Source of the DNA: Panorpa germanica
Taxonomy: Eukaryota > Arthropoda > Insecta > Mecoptera > Panorpidae
Direction: 5' to 3'
Assembly (NCBI GenBank): GCA_963678705.1
Contig: OY783209.1
Span: 9,424,001 to 9,488,000, forward strand
DNA: 64,000 nt
Shown here: piece after piece, positions 1-11,174 of the stretch
How positions within the stretch are numbered: position 1 is the first letter of the stretch
How the letters are laid out: each line of letters opens with the position of its first letter
Notes under the pieces: model-generated
Seen by the model: the letters and a program-made list of their open reading frames with translations, nothing else
The model's database searches: none
What the model was told of the DNA's origin: nothing
Made by a program: the position numbers and the translations under genes

Positions 1-3000
1 GTCATTTTATGGTTGTTTCAACAATACCAGTCATTTTATGGATATATCAACAAGAGCGGTCCTGTATACAACAATTCGTGCCCCCGAGACTGCTAAGTCT
101 GTCGATTTCTACTGGAGACATTCCACTCCGTGAGAGCTAGATAATTATATGCTTTTTTAACCCTTTTACTGTGTACAAATGCAAGTACAAGAAAAACTCT
201 ACAGCATGTGTTTAGAACTTAACACTTGCACTGCTTTTTCATACTTTCTTTTTCTATTTTATAAAATATTTGTAATTTGCTATGTATATTTCTTCTCTCT
301 ATACATTCATACTTTGATACAGTAACGAAAGTCATTTTTTTATTTTTTAACTTGCTTTTTAAAACTTGGGGACCAATATTGATAAGGAACAGTGTGTCAA
401 TATAGAGTGAAATATATTAATTTGTTTCACCTGAAGATGATTTCGCATTGGGGGTCGAAAGCTGTTAGTATTTTAATAAAATAAAGCAGATTTCCTAAAG
501 ATAAAAGGATTGTTTTATTGAGTAACGTAGCATGCCTTATGGCTTGTACAGATACGTGCGACATAAAACATTTGTTGTAATAAGTTTTACAATACATCCA
601 CACTAGTACGACATACAATTTAACACGTCAGAACCTTTGATATTTCGAACGACTTCCTTTAACAAATTATTTAACAATAGATCCTTCTTGACGGGCCCTG
701 TATCAAAATTTTGTTGGGGGCCCAAATGATGGGTAAAGATTTTTCACAAAAGGAACAAAGACCCTCGCATTGAATTAAAGTAATTATATATTAATTATAC
801 ATTATTACTTACAATTAATTATACTAAGAACTAAGCTAAGTGCGGCTTAAGAGTTTAAGTGAAATTGTGGATAACATTTTACGAATTTCTTCTGCTTACA
901 GACGTTTGGGGCCCCGTCTCATTGATACGGCAGATACGGCGGTAGCTACGCTACTGGTTTTATTGAGCTAGTAATTGATGGCGATTTCAAATTCTTACAC
1001 CTAGAAATATAGTATATACGGTTTATAGTCTACTACTTCAAAGGTAAGATAAACGAGTAAGTAATTTAATTTTTGTTTTGAGTTGTTTAAGAAAGTTAGA
1101 ACCTAATTTATACATAAATGGACCACGAAAATAAACCCATACCTACATAATAACCCTAGAGGAGCAACGTTAACTAATATTTTAGGAATATATCTTCGAG
1201 TATATAATAAACATATATCAAAAAATAAGTTGAAGACTTTGTATATTCAATTGGCCTCCTGGGCAAATTACAGAATATTAACACATGGGATCTCCCGGAG
1301 GCGCACAAAATGACTACAAAGCCTACGAACCAAGTAATCTGGAATAAGTTATAGCCAGGTGGTAGGCAATACGAACACGAGTATAAATCAAACAAAAATT
1401 ACTTGTTCTAACTTCTATGAATTAATTAATTTTAATGATTTGCGTGCATATTCATTGAGAAGAGAAGAACAAACCCGCGTAGTGGAAATCCAGGTGTTTT
1501 GTGTGTGTGTGTGTGTGTGTGAAGGCTTTGTTATCAGGTGTATAACACATCTGTTTTGTAAACAGGTGTCAGTAACCTTTTAGATATATATTTTTATATG
1601 GTAGTGCCGCTTTTAGGATGTGTGGGCTCCTAGACGGAATTAGTTATGCGGCCCATAGAATAGACAGTATTAATTACGTGAATTTAGTGTTTCTAGACAA
1701 CCAACCGAATATACCTAGACAACATAACTGTGTCGACATCTTTTCTAATTACAAGAAATAGCATCAGTATTTAAAAAAAATATATATTGTTTAATCTATT
1801 AAAAACTAAGTAAATAATTTATTTTTAACTGTTTTCTTCTGTGGTGCGGGCTCTTAGGCTGCAGCAACTTAAAAGCATCCCTGCTTTTATTACATAAACC
1901 ATTTTGCATTCATAAAACTATATATCAAGTTTCATCTCCCTTGTTCTTTATTTCTCTTCGCCACTTCTAACGCCATTACTCCATTTTATTCTCTCCTTCT
2001 TCGCCTCTAAGATCTCTATCACTATAATCTTCTAGTTCACCCCTATTTTAAATATTTTGAATATTTTGTAAATATGCATATTGAGCCTTAGTTATATTCT
2101 TATAATTGTTTTGCCTTCAGTTCTTACAATCTTTCTTATAATCCGCCTAATCTCATATAAACTAAGCTTAACCACATTAACTATCACCCTTCACTTTTTC
2201 CTCCATCTCTATTCTCTTGCTCCTTACTTCATCCATGCATACTCTTCCTTCCTCTTTCCTGTCATATATCTCCTGCAAACCTACTCGACTTTACACTGTC
2301 TGTTGTCACCTATTCTTATGTGCTATAATTTTTACTTTTCCTCCCGTACATTCTGCATAATTTCTCTTCTTCCTTTTCTTAATATCTAGTTCCTTTTTTT
2401 CATTCACCATATTGAACCTGGGATCATTCACATTTCTTTCTGTTCCTATTTTTTTAGGTTCTTCCCCGTTTTTGAGCTCTAGTTATTCACAAGACTTTTT
2501 CATTTACCCCTTTTGAAAGAATTTACTTCACTTAGCCGGCTTGTGGTCTGATGGAACTGCTCTTGTAGCTTTGACATAATCTATAACCATCGTGAATGGA
2601 TAATTTGTCATTGTCTTTAACATTAATCATCTCACCTACATTACCAACTTTAATATAGGTAATTAATAATTAATTTATATATTTTCACAAAAAATTAAAA
2701 AGATTCACTACCCCTGGCCTTTCTCTCTCTCTAAATTATACATTAATATGTAATATGAAGTTTTCGTGTATAGTTGCGGCTGAAGCTAGGTGAACCGTTA
2801 ATTAAATTGGTTATTATTATTCATACTGGAATTATGTGCTGAACTTTGTTGTGGTAAAATTTATATTTTAGATGAGCTCCAAACATGATGTTAGGTGTAT
2901 AAGCTGTTACCGTAAAACCAGCAAAAATACCAGAACTCTATACCACGACAGGGGCGGTAAACAGTTGCTTGTTATATATAGGATATGTTCAATTTATTTC

Positions 3001-3754
3001 AAATTTCATTTCATTTAAAGTGATTTTTATCAGTATAATTATACAGTGTGCCTTATTTTAATAAAATGCAAATTTAAATTTTGTCGATGACTTTTGTAAA
3101 ATACGAAAAATTTCTGGTTTAATCTTGACTTAAATCCTTAGCAAAAACATTAACCTCGTCTTTGACTAGCTGCCGTGAAAAAGAAATACTAGACTCGAAA
3201 TAAGAAAAACACTTTAAAACCTTGCTTATGTTATGCCGATTCAGAAATAAAAAAGAAAATCCAGTTACCTTTTCTAAACAAAGACCAAAAGTCAAAACTA
3301 ATTACTACGCAAAAGAAAAAGTTATTGCTTAGTGAAACGAACTAGTCTTTTATTGATAATGTTCAAAGATAATTAAAAATACTGCTTGTGTCGTCTTAAG
3401 TAACTATTCACGATAGCGTAGAAATAAAAAAAACTAAAAGAGTGAGGTATCCAAGAAAACGCTGGCACTAACAATATTAAAAAATGAAGAATTAAAAAAA
3501 CAACTTTAAACTGACGATATCTGGAAAAGTTTGCCATTTTTGCTAAAGCATGTTAGGCTTATTCAATGTGTCTGAAGCAGCTCTACCTCCGGTATCAGTT
3601 TGAGATACTACTTTTGAGACACCTTGCCGATCTTATTATGGCAATCTTTAACAAGGAATTTAAGTTCTTTAGGGAATTTCAATTTTGTTATTTTTGTTAT
3701 ATAGAATGTTGTATTTCATTATAACTTCCGGTAAAACCATTTGACTTTAATCTC
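1..3754. other. AT-rich intergenic DNA, no gene recognised
   Basis: Only short reading frames without family resemblance occur here. A GT-dinucleotide microsatellite lies at about 1500-1522. From about 1930 to 2480 the plus strand is strongly pyrimidine-rich (runs of tctccttctt type), so the minus strand is purine-rich, as in the lysine/glutamate-rich LINE remnant at 4386-5133. It may be an older, unreadable copy of that LINE, but this is inference. Around 3470-3580 is a stretch that recurs at 63087-63200. No promoter, RNA gene or coding exon could be supported. Confidence 0.5.
3470..3580 (+). repeat. Dispersed repeat, copy 1 of 2 in window
   Basis: This stretch and 63087-63200 share an ordered set of motifs in the same orientation: aaactttaaactgacgatat, then a variable spacer, then catgttaggcttattc followed by gatg/aatg and gtctg. 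Similarity is interrupted by small indels. No terminal repeats or coding sequence were seen, so the family is unassigned. Confidence 0.55.
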
Positions 3755-3757
3755 TTA

Positions 3758-3921
3758 GGCCTTGATCACACTGCGGTTTAACCTCAGCGGTTTTTTTTGC
3801 GTGGCTTTGTAACACATGGAATCATATGAACATGCACACACCACAGGTTTTAATTCTTTCATGTGTTACAAAGCCACGCAGAAAAAACCGCTGAGGTTTA
3901 AATCGCAGTGTGATCAAGGCC
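3758..3921. mobile_element. Near-palindromic MITE, Harbinger-like, TSD TTA
   Basis: The two halves are almost perfect inverted repeats of about 62 bases around a loop of about 40 bases. The ends read GGCCTTGATCACACTGCG and its reverse complement. The element is flanked by TTA on both sides (3755-3757 and 3922-3924). A 3-bp TWA-type duplication and GG-starting termini are known features of PIF/Harbinger MITEs, and the assignment rests on these alone. There is no coding capacity. A truncated relative sits at 59097-59192. Confidence 0.75.
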
Positions 3922-4226
3922 TTACGTATCAGGTGCTTTCGTATACTTACTCGTATTGTTTACTGATTTGTATTATAAATAAATAAACAGCCAAAAAAAA
4001 TAACCTTTATATTCTTTTAAATGATTTAAATGTTTCTATATGGAAAAGTATATGTATATCATCATTATGACGCAAAAGCTCTTGTGGAGCCGTGGCTTCA
4101 TTAAAGACTTCTAAAATCTATCTTCACTAACTCTAACTAATTATTTTTTGTAAATTTATTTATTTAATGTTTTACCTTTCGGCATTACATTCTTCTGCCT
4201 TAGTACAATACATTTTAATCCATAAG

Positions 4227-4233
<7 letters not shown>

Positions 4234-4297
<64 letters not shown>
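4234..4297. repeat. TA-dinucleotide microsatellite
   Basis: An uninterrupted run of about 32 TA units. It can form a cruciform or hairpin and is likely length-polymorphic. The run lies next to the LINE remnant, and the apparent minus-strand ORF across it (isoleucine/tyrosine repeat) is not a gene. Confidence 0.9.
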
Positions 4298-4299
<2 letters not shown>

Positions 4300-4385
4300 C
4301 CTGCCACCGGAACCAAAAACAAAAACCTCAATTCTCCTAATATCTACAAGAAAATAAATGGTTTTGCACATTTTAAAAAGATTTA

Positions 4386-5133
4386 AATCGCTTCAGCCTT
4401 CCTTCTTCTGATTATTTCTGCCATCCATCTGTTCCCATCCTTGCCCCCTTTTAAGAGCTGCCCAATATTCATCTCGCTCACTACTTTTTCCTTATAATCA
4501 AACTTAATGTGCTCCAGTGTTTCGTCCTCCGTTCCGCACACTCTACACATTTTTTCCTCTCTACATTCCCAGTATCTGTTTCCTTTTTCCTCATTTCCCA
4601 ATCTAAACCTTGCTGTCTTTCTTATGTTTTTTGTGTCTTTTTCTATTAAGTACTGAGGTATATTACTTTCCCAAATCCTTTTATATCTTGTATTGTAATT
4701 GCTTTTCTCGATTTTTCCCATTCTTTCTTGTTGCTGTATCTCCTTATCCCTTCTCCTTAGCTCCTCTGCCACACTTGCGCCTCCTTCTCTTCTTCTCTTC
4801 TTCTCTCTGCCTCCTCGATCGCCATTCCATTCCTTCCAAAATACTTCTTTCTCTTTTTCGGGCCTCCCTTCTTTATTCTTTCCTCTCTTATTTTCTTTAA
4901 AATTTTGCTTTTAGCACTGCTCATTTTCTCCTCATATTTTATTGCTCTTTTACCTGCTGTAATTCTTATCTTGTCCCTTTTTAGCTTCTCCATGACCATG
5001 TATCCTGTCCAGCCCTAGTATCCATTTAATGTATCTCTCCTGTATTCTTTCCAACTTCTCTTGCTCCTTCCACCCCCATATCTCTGTTTCATACATCATC
5101 ATACTGGTTATCAATCTGTCGAATTTCAATAGT
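4386..5133 (-). pseudogene. 3' end of a non-LTR retrotransposon (LINE) ORF2, frameshifted
   Basis: Read on the minus strand, the region encodes the part of a LINE polyprotein downstream of the reverse transcriptase palm. From 5133 it reads FDRLITSMMMYETEIWGW and ERIQERYIKWILGLDR. A frame change near 5000 is followed by a lysine/arginine-rich stretch with YFGRNGMAIEEAERRREEE. A frame change near 4760 then gives KTARFRLGNEEKGNRYWE and a cysteine motif MCRVCGTEDETLEHI, closed by a stop. This architecture is one I associate with LINEs common in ants and wasps. At least two frameshifts and the missing upstream RT make it a dead 5'-truncated copy. A shorter relative lies at 19925-20213. Confidence 0.75.
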
Positions 5134-6140
5134 CTATTTTGTAATTAACTTTAAGTAATTAATTTTACTAGTTCTTCTTCCAATTTCTGTTTGAATGTCT
5201 CCCACCCATCCAGATTCTTATACAGAACTTTCTAAGCCGTTCTGTTTTAACAATTCAGAAGTGGGAAATAAAAAGTGTAATCTTTCAAGAAGGTTGACTA
5301 CATCTGCTCCTGTAACCTCCACATTACTTCACCTCATTACTTAGCGCTCTGGAATGCGTGTTGAGTTACAAATGCGAAACGTTATTCAATCGTGAAGTAT
5401 TTTCATTAAGGAAACAAACAAAATACTAAGAAACTTTCGTTTAGAATGTTTTATTAAAAATGTTTGATAATAAAATATGCTTAGTTAATGCTAAATATTT
5501 TCGATAGAATTAAAACAATTGTCTTAATTATGGTACATGATAACGGAAACGTTTTCCCGACTGTAGTTCACTAGTAATATGCCGGATATCTCTACTAAAA
5601 AGAAGTACCATACCGCACAGTACCACCCAACGCATTTGATACGAGCAGTGCAGATCTGCGAAGATTTAAGCATAGATAAAATGAAGTGCAAACCCGTGGA
5701 TGCATACCTTAACAGTGAACATACGTTTAATGACAATTATTGAATTTCTCTCAGTATAGTTTTCCAACAAAGATTTCCTCCAGCTTTTCCACGAAGCCAA
5801 AAAGGAAATAACTGCAATGTCATCATTTTCGACAAAATAGTGTTCTCCATTCTCGACTTCAGTAGCATGCAACTTATTGTTGTAAATTTCCAGGTAGGTG
5901 TACACGTACTAGTACGTACTTTATGTGGGGAGAGAGGGGTGGGGACGACACGTGGGGTACACGTGGGGCATGAGGTGTAGGGCTCTCACACGGTCCATGG
6001 CTCGCGTCTACACTCTCGTCTACTCGGGAAATGGTATACCCTACACTGTGCTCGATCAATATTATGTATACTTGGTCGTTTACGAGCCAGTATTAATCTT
6101 CTACGGGCGTTATTTTTTATAGCTTCACCATTACAGGTTT
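5134..6140. other. Intergenic DNA with a G-rich patch; no gene supported
   Basis: A minus-strand frame at 5666-5905 (79 codons, with ENDDIAVISFLASWKSW) has protein-like composition but matches no family I recognise and has no clear splice context. It is more likely chance or a decayed element than a gene. At 5936-5978 four or more G4 runs in a row (gtggggagagaggggtgggg and further gggg) make a possible G-quadruplex. Confidence 0.4.
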
Positions 6141-6429
6141 ACACGGGACGTAGTACACGGTTGCGGTTCAACATCAAATTTCGGTAATTAATTTTGTAGC
6201 TCTCTGTGTTTGTATTAACTGAAATTTATGTTATTTATTTTGACAATTTCAATTGCTAACGCTTCGCTTCGTCGCAGTGTGACGTGTATGAATATCTTAA
6301 CTTATGAACTTCCCTATTCACCTCGGCGACTAGATTTAATTTTACCAATTTAAACATATGATCTATTATGTTCCTGTTCAAAATTTTATGTAAAAGTTTT
6401 TCCAAAGTAACGGCTTCCTAGAATATTCA
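6141..6429 (+). repeat. Family C dispersed repeat, copy 1
   Basis: About 290 bases starting at acacgggacgtagtacacgg and ending at cttcctagaatatt. It is repeated in the same orientation at 7187-7476 with scattered substitutions and small indels. The middle carries the motif gcttcgcttcgtcgcagtgt. There is no coding potential and no terminal inverted repeat, so the class is unknown. The two copies lie about 1.05 kb apart and may be a local duplication or two insertions of one family. Confidence 0.75.
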
Positions 6430-7186
6430 GTAACAAATTCAAACACGTTGAAGAAAAACTTTCTCGAGAAAATATAATTTTTCTTTAGTTGTTTTTACCA
6501 ATTATAAAAATTAAATAATGAACATTAACCAGATTCTGAAAATAACAAAATATACATTTTTAATAGACAAGTCGAAAAAATTTATTTTTACTTCTTTATT
6601 TTTGAAAAACTGACATTTAACTTCTTTTAAAAATAAATCCTACTGCATTTTGAGAGATAGTCACATTTTGAATGTTATAATATAATTTTATTTTAATTTA
6701 GTATTTTTAATTTAGAAACATTGGACCTTATAACGTTCTGAAATAAGCAAAGAAAACTAACAAACATATAAAATGTATTTCTATTTGATTGATAAACATT
6801 AAAATAGGTGTTTGCTCTATGATAAAGTGTGCTAATACCAAAAACTCCTTGAAGCAAGTAGTCATCTATATACCAGGCATTTACTGTACGACTACCTTGA
6901 TTACTTTACAGGCACAATCCGCACCGTGTTCTAAAGACTTCTGGTTTTGATTTTAATTTAAATCTCGGAAATGAATAGAATAAATCTATTAATGTGAATA
7001 TTGTGTTCTTGAAATATCAGACATTTCTATACAACACTTTTCTTTATTCACTTTATGCTCCAGTTTTTATTCAGAGAAGTTTAAATTGAGTTTAAGTTCT
7101 ATAATTATATGCAAACACAACTTTCTTTATTTGTAGAAATAATTAACTTATGGAAATAAAGGATTGTGATATATATATATATATAT
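6430..7186. other. AT-rich spacer between family C copies
   Basis: No gene, RNA or element is recognised. The stretch ends in a short (AT)n run directly before family C copy 2. Confidence 0.5.
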
Positions 7187-7476
7187 ACACGGGGCGTAGT
7201 ACACGGTTTCGGTTCAATATCAAATTTCGGTAATTAATTTTGTACCTCTCTGTGCTTGTATTAACGTAAATTTCACGTTATTTATTTTGACAATTTCATT
7301 TTACAAACGCTTCGCTTCGTCGCAGTGTGACGTGTATGAATAACTTAACTTATGAACTTCTCTATTCACCCCGGCCACTGGATTTAATTTTACCCATTTA
7401 AACATATGATCTATTATCTTCCTGTTCAAAATTTTATGTAAAAGTTTTTCCAAAGTAACTGCTTCCTAGAATATTC
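7187..7476 (+). repeat. Family C dispersed repeat, copy 2
   Basis: Second copy of the repeat at 6141-6429, beginning acacggggcgtagtacacgg directly after a short (AT)n run. The copies diverge mainly by single substitutions, so they are old relative to the LTR elements nearby. Confidence 0.75.
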
Positions 7477-7492
7477 TAATAATTCAGAATAA

Positions 7493-7686
7493 TTCGACAG
7501 GGTTACCTGCAAAAACTTATCAACTAATGAAATCATTTTGGTTTTTTGATTTGAAATAATTCAATGATGAGTTATGAGGGATACCGCAAGAAGACTTTAT
7601 TTTGTGACGTCAGCGGAGATTCGCTTTCATAAACTCATTTCTTGATATTTATTTATGAAAATTTCACAAAGTATTCTTAAAATAGT
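7493..7686 (+). repeat. Family B repeat, truncated copy
   Basis: Matches only the 3' third of the longer copies at 17091-17672, 53205-53890 and 57545-58230. It starts at cgacagggttacctgcaaaa and continues through cttatcaactaatgaaatca to ttcacaaagtattctt. It lies about 120 bases before family A copy 1. No coding sequence. Confidence 0.7.
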
Positions 7687-7803
7687 TCATGTTCATCTGA
7701 AGTTATTTTATTTTAGTTATATTTGATTTATTAAATTTATATCAGTAAGGAATTCGAGCACTTTTTAAATTTCTTCTAGATTTTATTTCTGGAAAGCATG
7801 ATA

Positions 7804-8132
7804 GGGCTTGTGTCCTATGTCTTAATTTCTATAAAAATGTACTATACGCTATATTGATAAAGTGGGTTACTAGAACCTCAAATGTTTAATTATTTTTTAA
7901 TAACGTTAGGAGATATTCACAATTAAAAAAGTCATTTTTTCCCTTTAATTATTAAAGGGATTCAACGTTGTACACATTCCAAGTGCATGTGACATCACAA
8001 TCCTTGTGTAAGGTTACCAACCTTACAGATCATAAATCTCTGCTATATGTATTTATATATCAAAATATCAAATATTATTTACAACTATTTCAAGAAACAA
8101 TCAAATTTCAATATTATGTCTGCCTTAGCAGG
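7804..8132 (+). mobile_element. Family A inverted-repeat element, copy 1, left part
   Basis: Left end GGGCTTGTGTCCT is the reverse complement of the right end at 16306-16318. The sequence follows the intact copies (for example 50300-50932) up to the target site GCAGG at 8128-8132, where the BEL/Pao element is inserted. The rest of the copy resumes at 16015. The apparent ORF at 7968-8150 is not conserved between copies and is not a gene. Transposon superfamily is undetermined because no target duplication is unambiguous. Confidence 0.85.
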
Positions 8133-8441
8133 TGTTCAGTACAAAATTAGTACAGAACATAAGAAGATGTCTCTGTTGGCATTCCAACATTATAATGTAT
8201 TGTTGTCTCTAATAGAAGTAATGCGCATGACTACAATACGACGACTGCTGTACGCTACAGCGATATGGCATTCGTGTCAGTTGTGTTTTGGGCTTCTACA
8301 CTGTCAAGATCATAATTCCCAACCATCTTGTTATTATAAGAATGTTGGTTCAAAGTTATTAAAAAGTGTAAAATTATTTTATCATTAAACAATTGAATAA
8401 TTATTCAATCTACAAATACTCGCATGGTTTTATTTCGTACA
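8133..8441 (+). repeat. 5' LTR of the BEL/Pao element
   Basis: 309 bp from TGTTCAGTAC to TTTCGTACA, indistinguishable by eye from the LTR at 15706-16014. A short imperfect inverted repeat (gttcagtac ... gtacagaac) lies just inside the 5' end. The frame at 8161-8388 inside it is repeated in the other LTR and is not a gene. Confidence 0.92.
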
Positions 8442-9321
8442 TGCGAAGCTGGTCCTTCGAGTCTTACAAAGCCGATCCTTCGAGTTTATTAACCGCGTGT
8501 GTTTTTCATTGTATTTTTGGCGTTTTATTACATTTGCCCCTTGGCGATTGCCATTGATTGGGTAAATGGGACGCTCTATTTTGGCGGATTCACGGAGGAT
8601 TTGGATATTTTACAATTACATTTCCAGAAGCCTTACAAGCGAAGCTGGATATTTTACAATTACATTTCAAGAAGGTTTTAAATCCTACAAAAAAAAAAAA
8701 CTGGCCTTACAAGCCATTGGTACCCGCGTGTGATTTCGTGGTGTTTTGAGGTTACATCTGTATAGTAACCAGCACAAGTGCAAGCTATTTTGTTACATTT
8801 ACCCTATGGCGGCCTGGCAAGTCATCAATTGCCATTGATTGGGTAATGCAACGTTTGATTTAAGCGGATTCGCATGGTTTTATTTCGTACATGCGAAGCT
8901 GGTCCTTCGAGTCTTACAAAGCCGATCCTTCGAGTTTATTAACCGCGTGTGTTTTTCATTGTATTTTTGGCGTTTTATTACATTTGCCTCTTGGCGATTG
9001 CCATTGATTGGGTAAATGGGACGCTCTATTTTGGCGGATTCACGGAGGATTTGGATATTTTACAATTACATTTCCAGAAGCCTTACAAGCGAAGCTGGAT
9101 ATTTTACAATTACATTTCAAGAAGGTTTTAAATCCTACAAAAAAAAAAAAACTGGCCTTACAAGCCATTGGTACCCGCGTGTGATTTCGTGGTGTTTTGA
9201 GGTTACATCTGTATAGTAACCAGCACAAGTGCAAGCTATTTTGTTACATTTACCCTATGGCGGCCTGGCAAGTCATCAATTGCCATTGATTGGGTAATGC
9301 AACGTTTGATTTAAGCGGATT
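8421..9321 (+). repeat. Tandem duplication of LTR end plus leader (2 x ~450 bp)
   Basis: Units 8421-8870 and 8871-9321 are nearly identical. I see one C/T difference and one extra A in a poly(A) run. Each begins with the last 21 bases of the LTR and continues through the presumed primer-binding site into the leader. The junction carries a short homology (tcgcat) present both in the LTR end and in the leader at 9321-9326, as expected for a replication or template-switch duplication. Each unit also holds an internal direct repeat of the ggatattttacaattacatt motif. Confidence 0.92.
8450..8463 (+). promoter_or_regulatory. Presumed tRNA primer-binding site of BEL/Pao element
   Basis: The sequence TGGTCCTTCGAGTC starts 8 bases after the 5' LTR. 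TGG is the complement of the CCA end of tRNA, so this is the likely primer site for minus-strand synthesis. The tRNA was not identified. A second identical copy lies in the duplicated unit, about 450 bases downstream. Confidence 0.55.
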
Positions 9322-9559
9322 CGCATATAATTTGGATTACTACACGTTTATATTTTAAGAAAAATTATTCATTACGGAAGAGGATACATGGATGCTGGAG
9401 GAGAGTAAAATACTTCTTTACTCATGAAGGTACAAAGTTATTATTACTATCTGCAAGTACCAATCTATTAAAAACTTCTCATGTTGCTGGATTAACCTGG
9501 ATTAGTTTGTCATCCACGTTTCATCTATCATATAAGTACGAATCTATCACCTAAGCAAG

Positions 9560-10969
9560 ATGGAGGGATTGAAAAGGCTTAGATCGGCGCGGACGGCTGC
9601 AAAAAGTGCAATATCACGGATGGACAATTACGTCAGCGACCCAAGGGCTCTCGACTCCGCTACAGTGGAGGTGCTGCAGGTGAAAAAAGAAAAGATGATG
9701 ACTACATTCCAATCGTACGAGCTCACGCAGTACAGCATTTTAGAAATTGATGATCAAGATGAGGAAGACATTGAAGAAGTTGAAGAGAAGTATTTTAACA
9801 TTATTGCAAAATTAAATGCTAGCATCAATAAGTTAAAAGAAGTCAATAGGCCTGAATTAGTTCCATTGAAGCTCCCAGCGGTGGAAATTCCAACCTTCGA
9901 TGGCAAGGATATAACCAGGTTTAAGCCCTTTTATGAGCTCTTCCAAGCAGTGGTTCACAATAATGCATCATTGTCCGATGTTCAAAGACTTTTTTATTTG
10001 AGAAAGTATCTCGTTGATGAGGCTCTCTCAATAATTATAAATCTGCCGCTTGTGAACAGCTCATACAAAGAGGCTATTGATTTATTGTTAGCGCGGTATG
10101 AAAATAAGGCAAGATTAATCTTTTATCACATTAATATAATACTTGATATTCCCAACATGCAGAAAGGTACTGCAGTCGATATAAGGGCTTTTTTATGTCA
10201 AGTAAAACAGCAATTACAAGCGTTAAAAAATCTTGATGAGCCTGTAGACAAGTGGGATATGATTTTAATCTCGGCCTTAAGTAGAAAATTAGATATCGTT
10301 ACTAACCGCACTTTCCACATGGAAAGAAATTTAGAAGAACTGCCTACTATGGCAGAATTTATTTCATTTTTAGAAAGACGTGCAATTGCAATTGAGTATA
10401 GTTTAGATTATAAAAATATGTCACATGACAATAATAATAATAAAGGAAATGTGGTTCCAAGAAAATTGTATAATAAAAATAAGTATTCACATAATAATAT
10501 TGTATGTAATCTTGCTATTTGTGAATATACAAACCTTGAGAATGTTATGAAACAATCTTGGACAACTGAGAAAGTCCCAGAGGAATCAGATAAGTTTTCT
10601 GAGGATTACTTAAAGGCTGAACATAAATTTCAAAATTCAGTAGCACTTAAAAATAATTTAACTGTTGATTTGCCATTACTCAGCCTAGTAAATAAAATAG
10701 AATTGGAGGATTCTTTCTCAGTTGCCCCGCAAAGATTTAATGTGTTGGAAAAAAGATTTAGACACAATCCTTCATTATTGGAGGTTTATAAAACATTATT
10801 AAACAGATCAACCAGTATTATGACATTAGGTTTAAAACACAATATTATTTTTATAAATATTAAAATAAAAACAAATTTAATTTGCTACAAGTCCAGGGTA
10901 GCTCCATCAAGTAAGGTACTTACAATACCCCAGCTTGAGATTATTAGCGCAGTGTTGCTGGTGCGAATC
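9560..10969 (+). CDS. BEL/Pao gag (DUF1759) with collapsed pol remnants
   Basis: The ATG at 9560 opens a frame of 470 codons up to the copia insertion. Residues 1-100 are charged and helical. Residues 105-290 fit the Pao gag domain DUF1759 (IPTFDGKDITRFKPFYELF). No CCHC knuckles or protease motif follow. Residues 332-415 resemble the connector upstream of the Pao RT (SWTTEKVPEESDKFSEDY, and RFRHNPSLLEVY). Residues 444-468 resemble the stretch near Pao RNase H (SRVAPSSKVLTIPQLEI). The RT core, RNase H and integrase are absent, so two large internal deletions are implied while the frame stays open. Beyond 10969 the frame reads ten codons of copia LTR and stops. The native continuation lies at 15275-15550. 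Confidence 0.8.
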
Positions 10970-11091
10970 TATTGTAATAGGTATCAAAATATCACTACTT
11001 AGTAACTAGTAACGCCATCTGTAATCTGTTGTGTAAAAACTTTTTCTTATGTCAAATATAGTCTGTTGCGAACTGCTAACGTGTCTTTATA
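10970..11091 (+). repeat. 5' LTR of copia element
   Basis: 122 bp starting TATTGTAATAGG and ending GTGTCTTTATA, with the same bases at 15148-15269. Termini are TAT...ATA instead of TG...CA. The boundary is fixed by the flanking GAATC duplication, the primer site and the purine tract. It is short for a copia LTR. Confidence 0.9.
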
Positions 11092-11101
11092 GGTTATGGG
11101 C
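11092..11101 (+). promoter_or_regulatory. Copia primer-binding site
   Basis: GGTTATGGGC immediately follows the LTR. It is complementary to the anticodon-stem region of initiator methionine tRNA, the primer known for Drosophila copia. Ten bases match before similarity stops. Confidence 0.75.
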
Positions 11102-11174
11102 AAATTTACCGGTTTATCAGTTTTTTTTATAGTATAAAATAGATAAATTGTTACGTTTTTTTTTTCGCGGAAAC

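Noticed and set aside
2081-2389. 102-codon plus-strand ORF rich in leucine and serine
   Set aside because: Pyrimidine-rich tract translated by chance; no membrane-protein family resemblance.
4156-4371. Minus-strand ORF across the TA microsatellite
   Set aside because: Isoleucine/tyrosine run is the translated dinucleotide repeat.
8161-8388. ORF inside BEL/Pao LTR, repeated at 15740-15961
   Set aside because: It recurs only because the LTR does; it has no domain and no start context.
10970-11002. Last ten codons of the apparent 480-codon BEL/Pao ORF
   Set aside because: They are read from the copia LTR; the native frame continues at 15275.
10973-11091. Copia LTR starting at TG (10973)
   Set aside because: Target duplication GAATC ends at 10969 and the purine tract ends at 15147, so the three bases TAT belong to the LTR.
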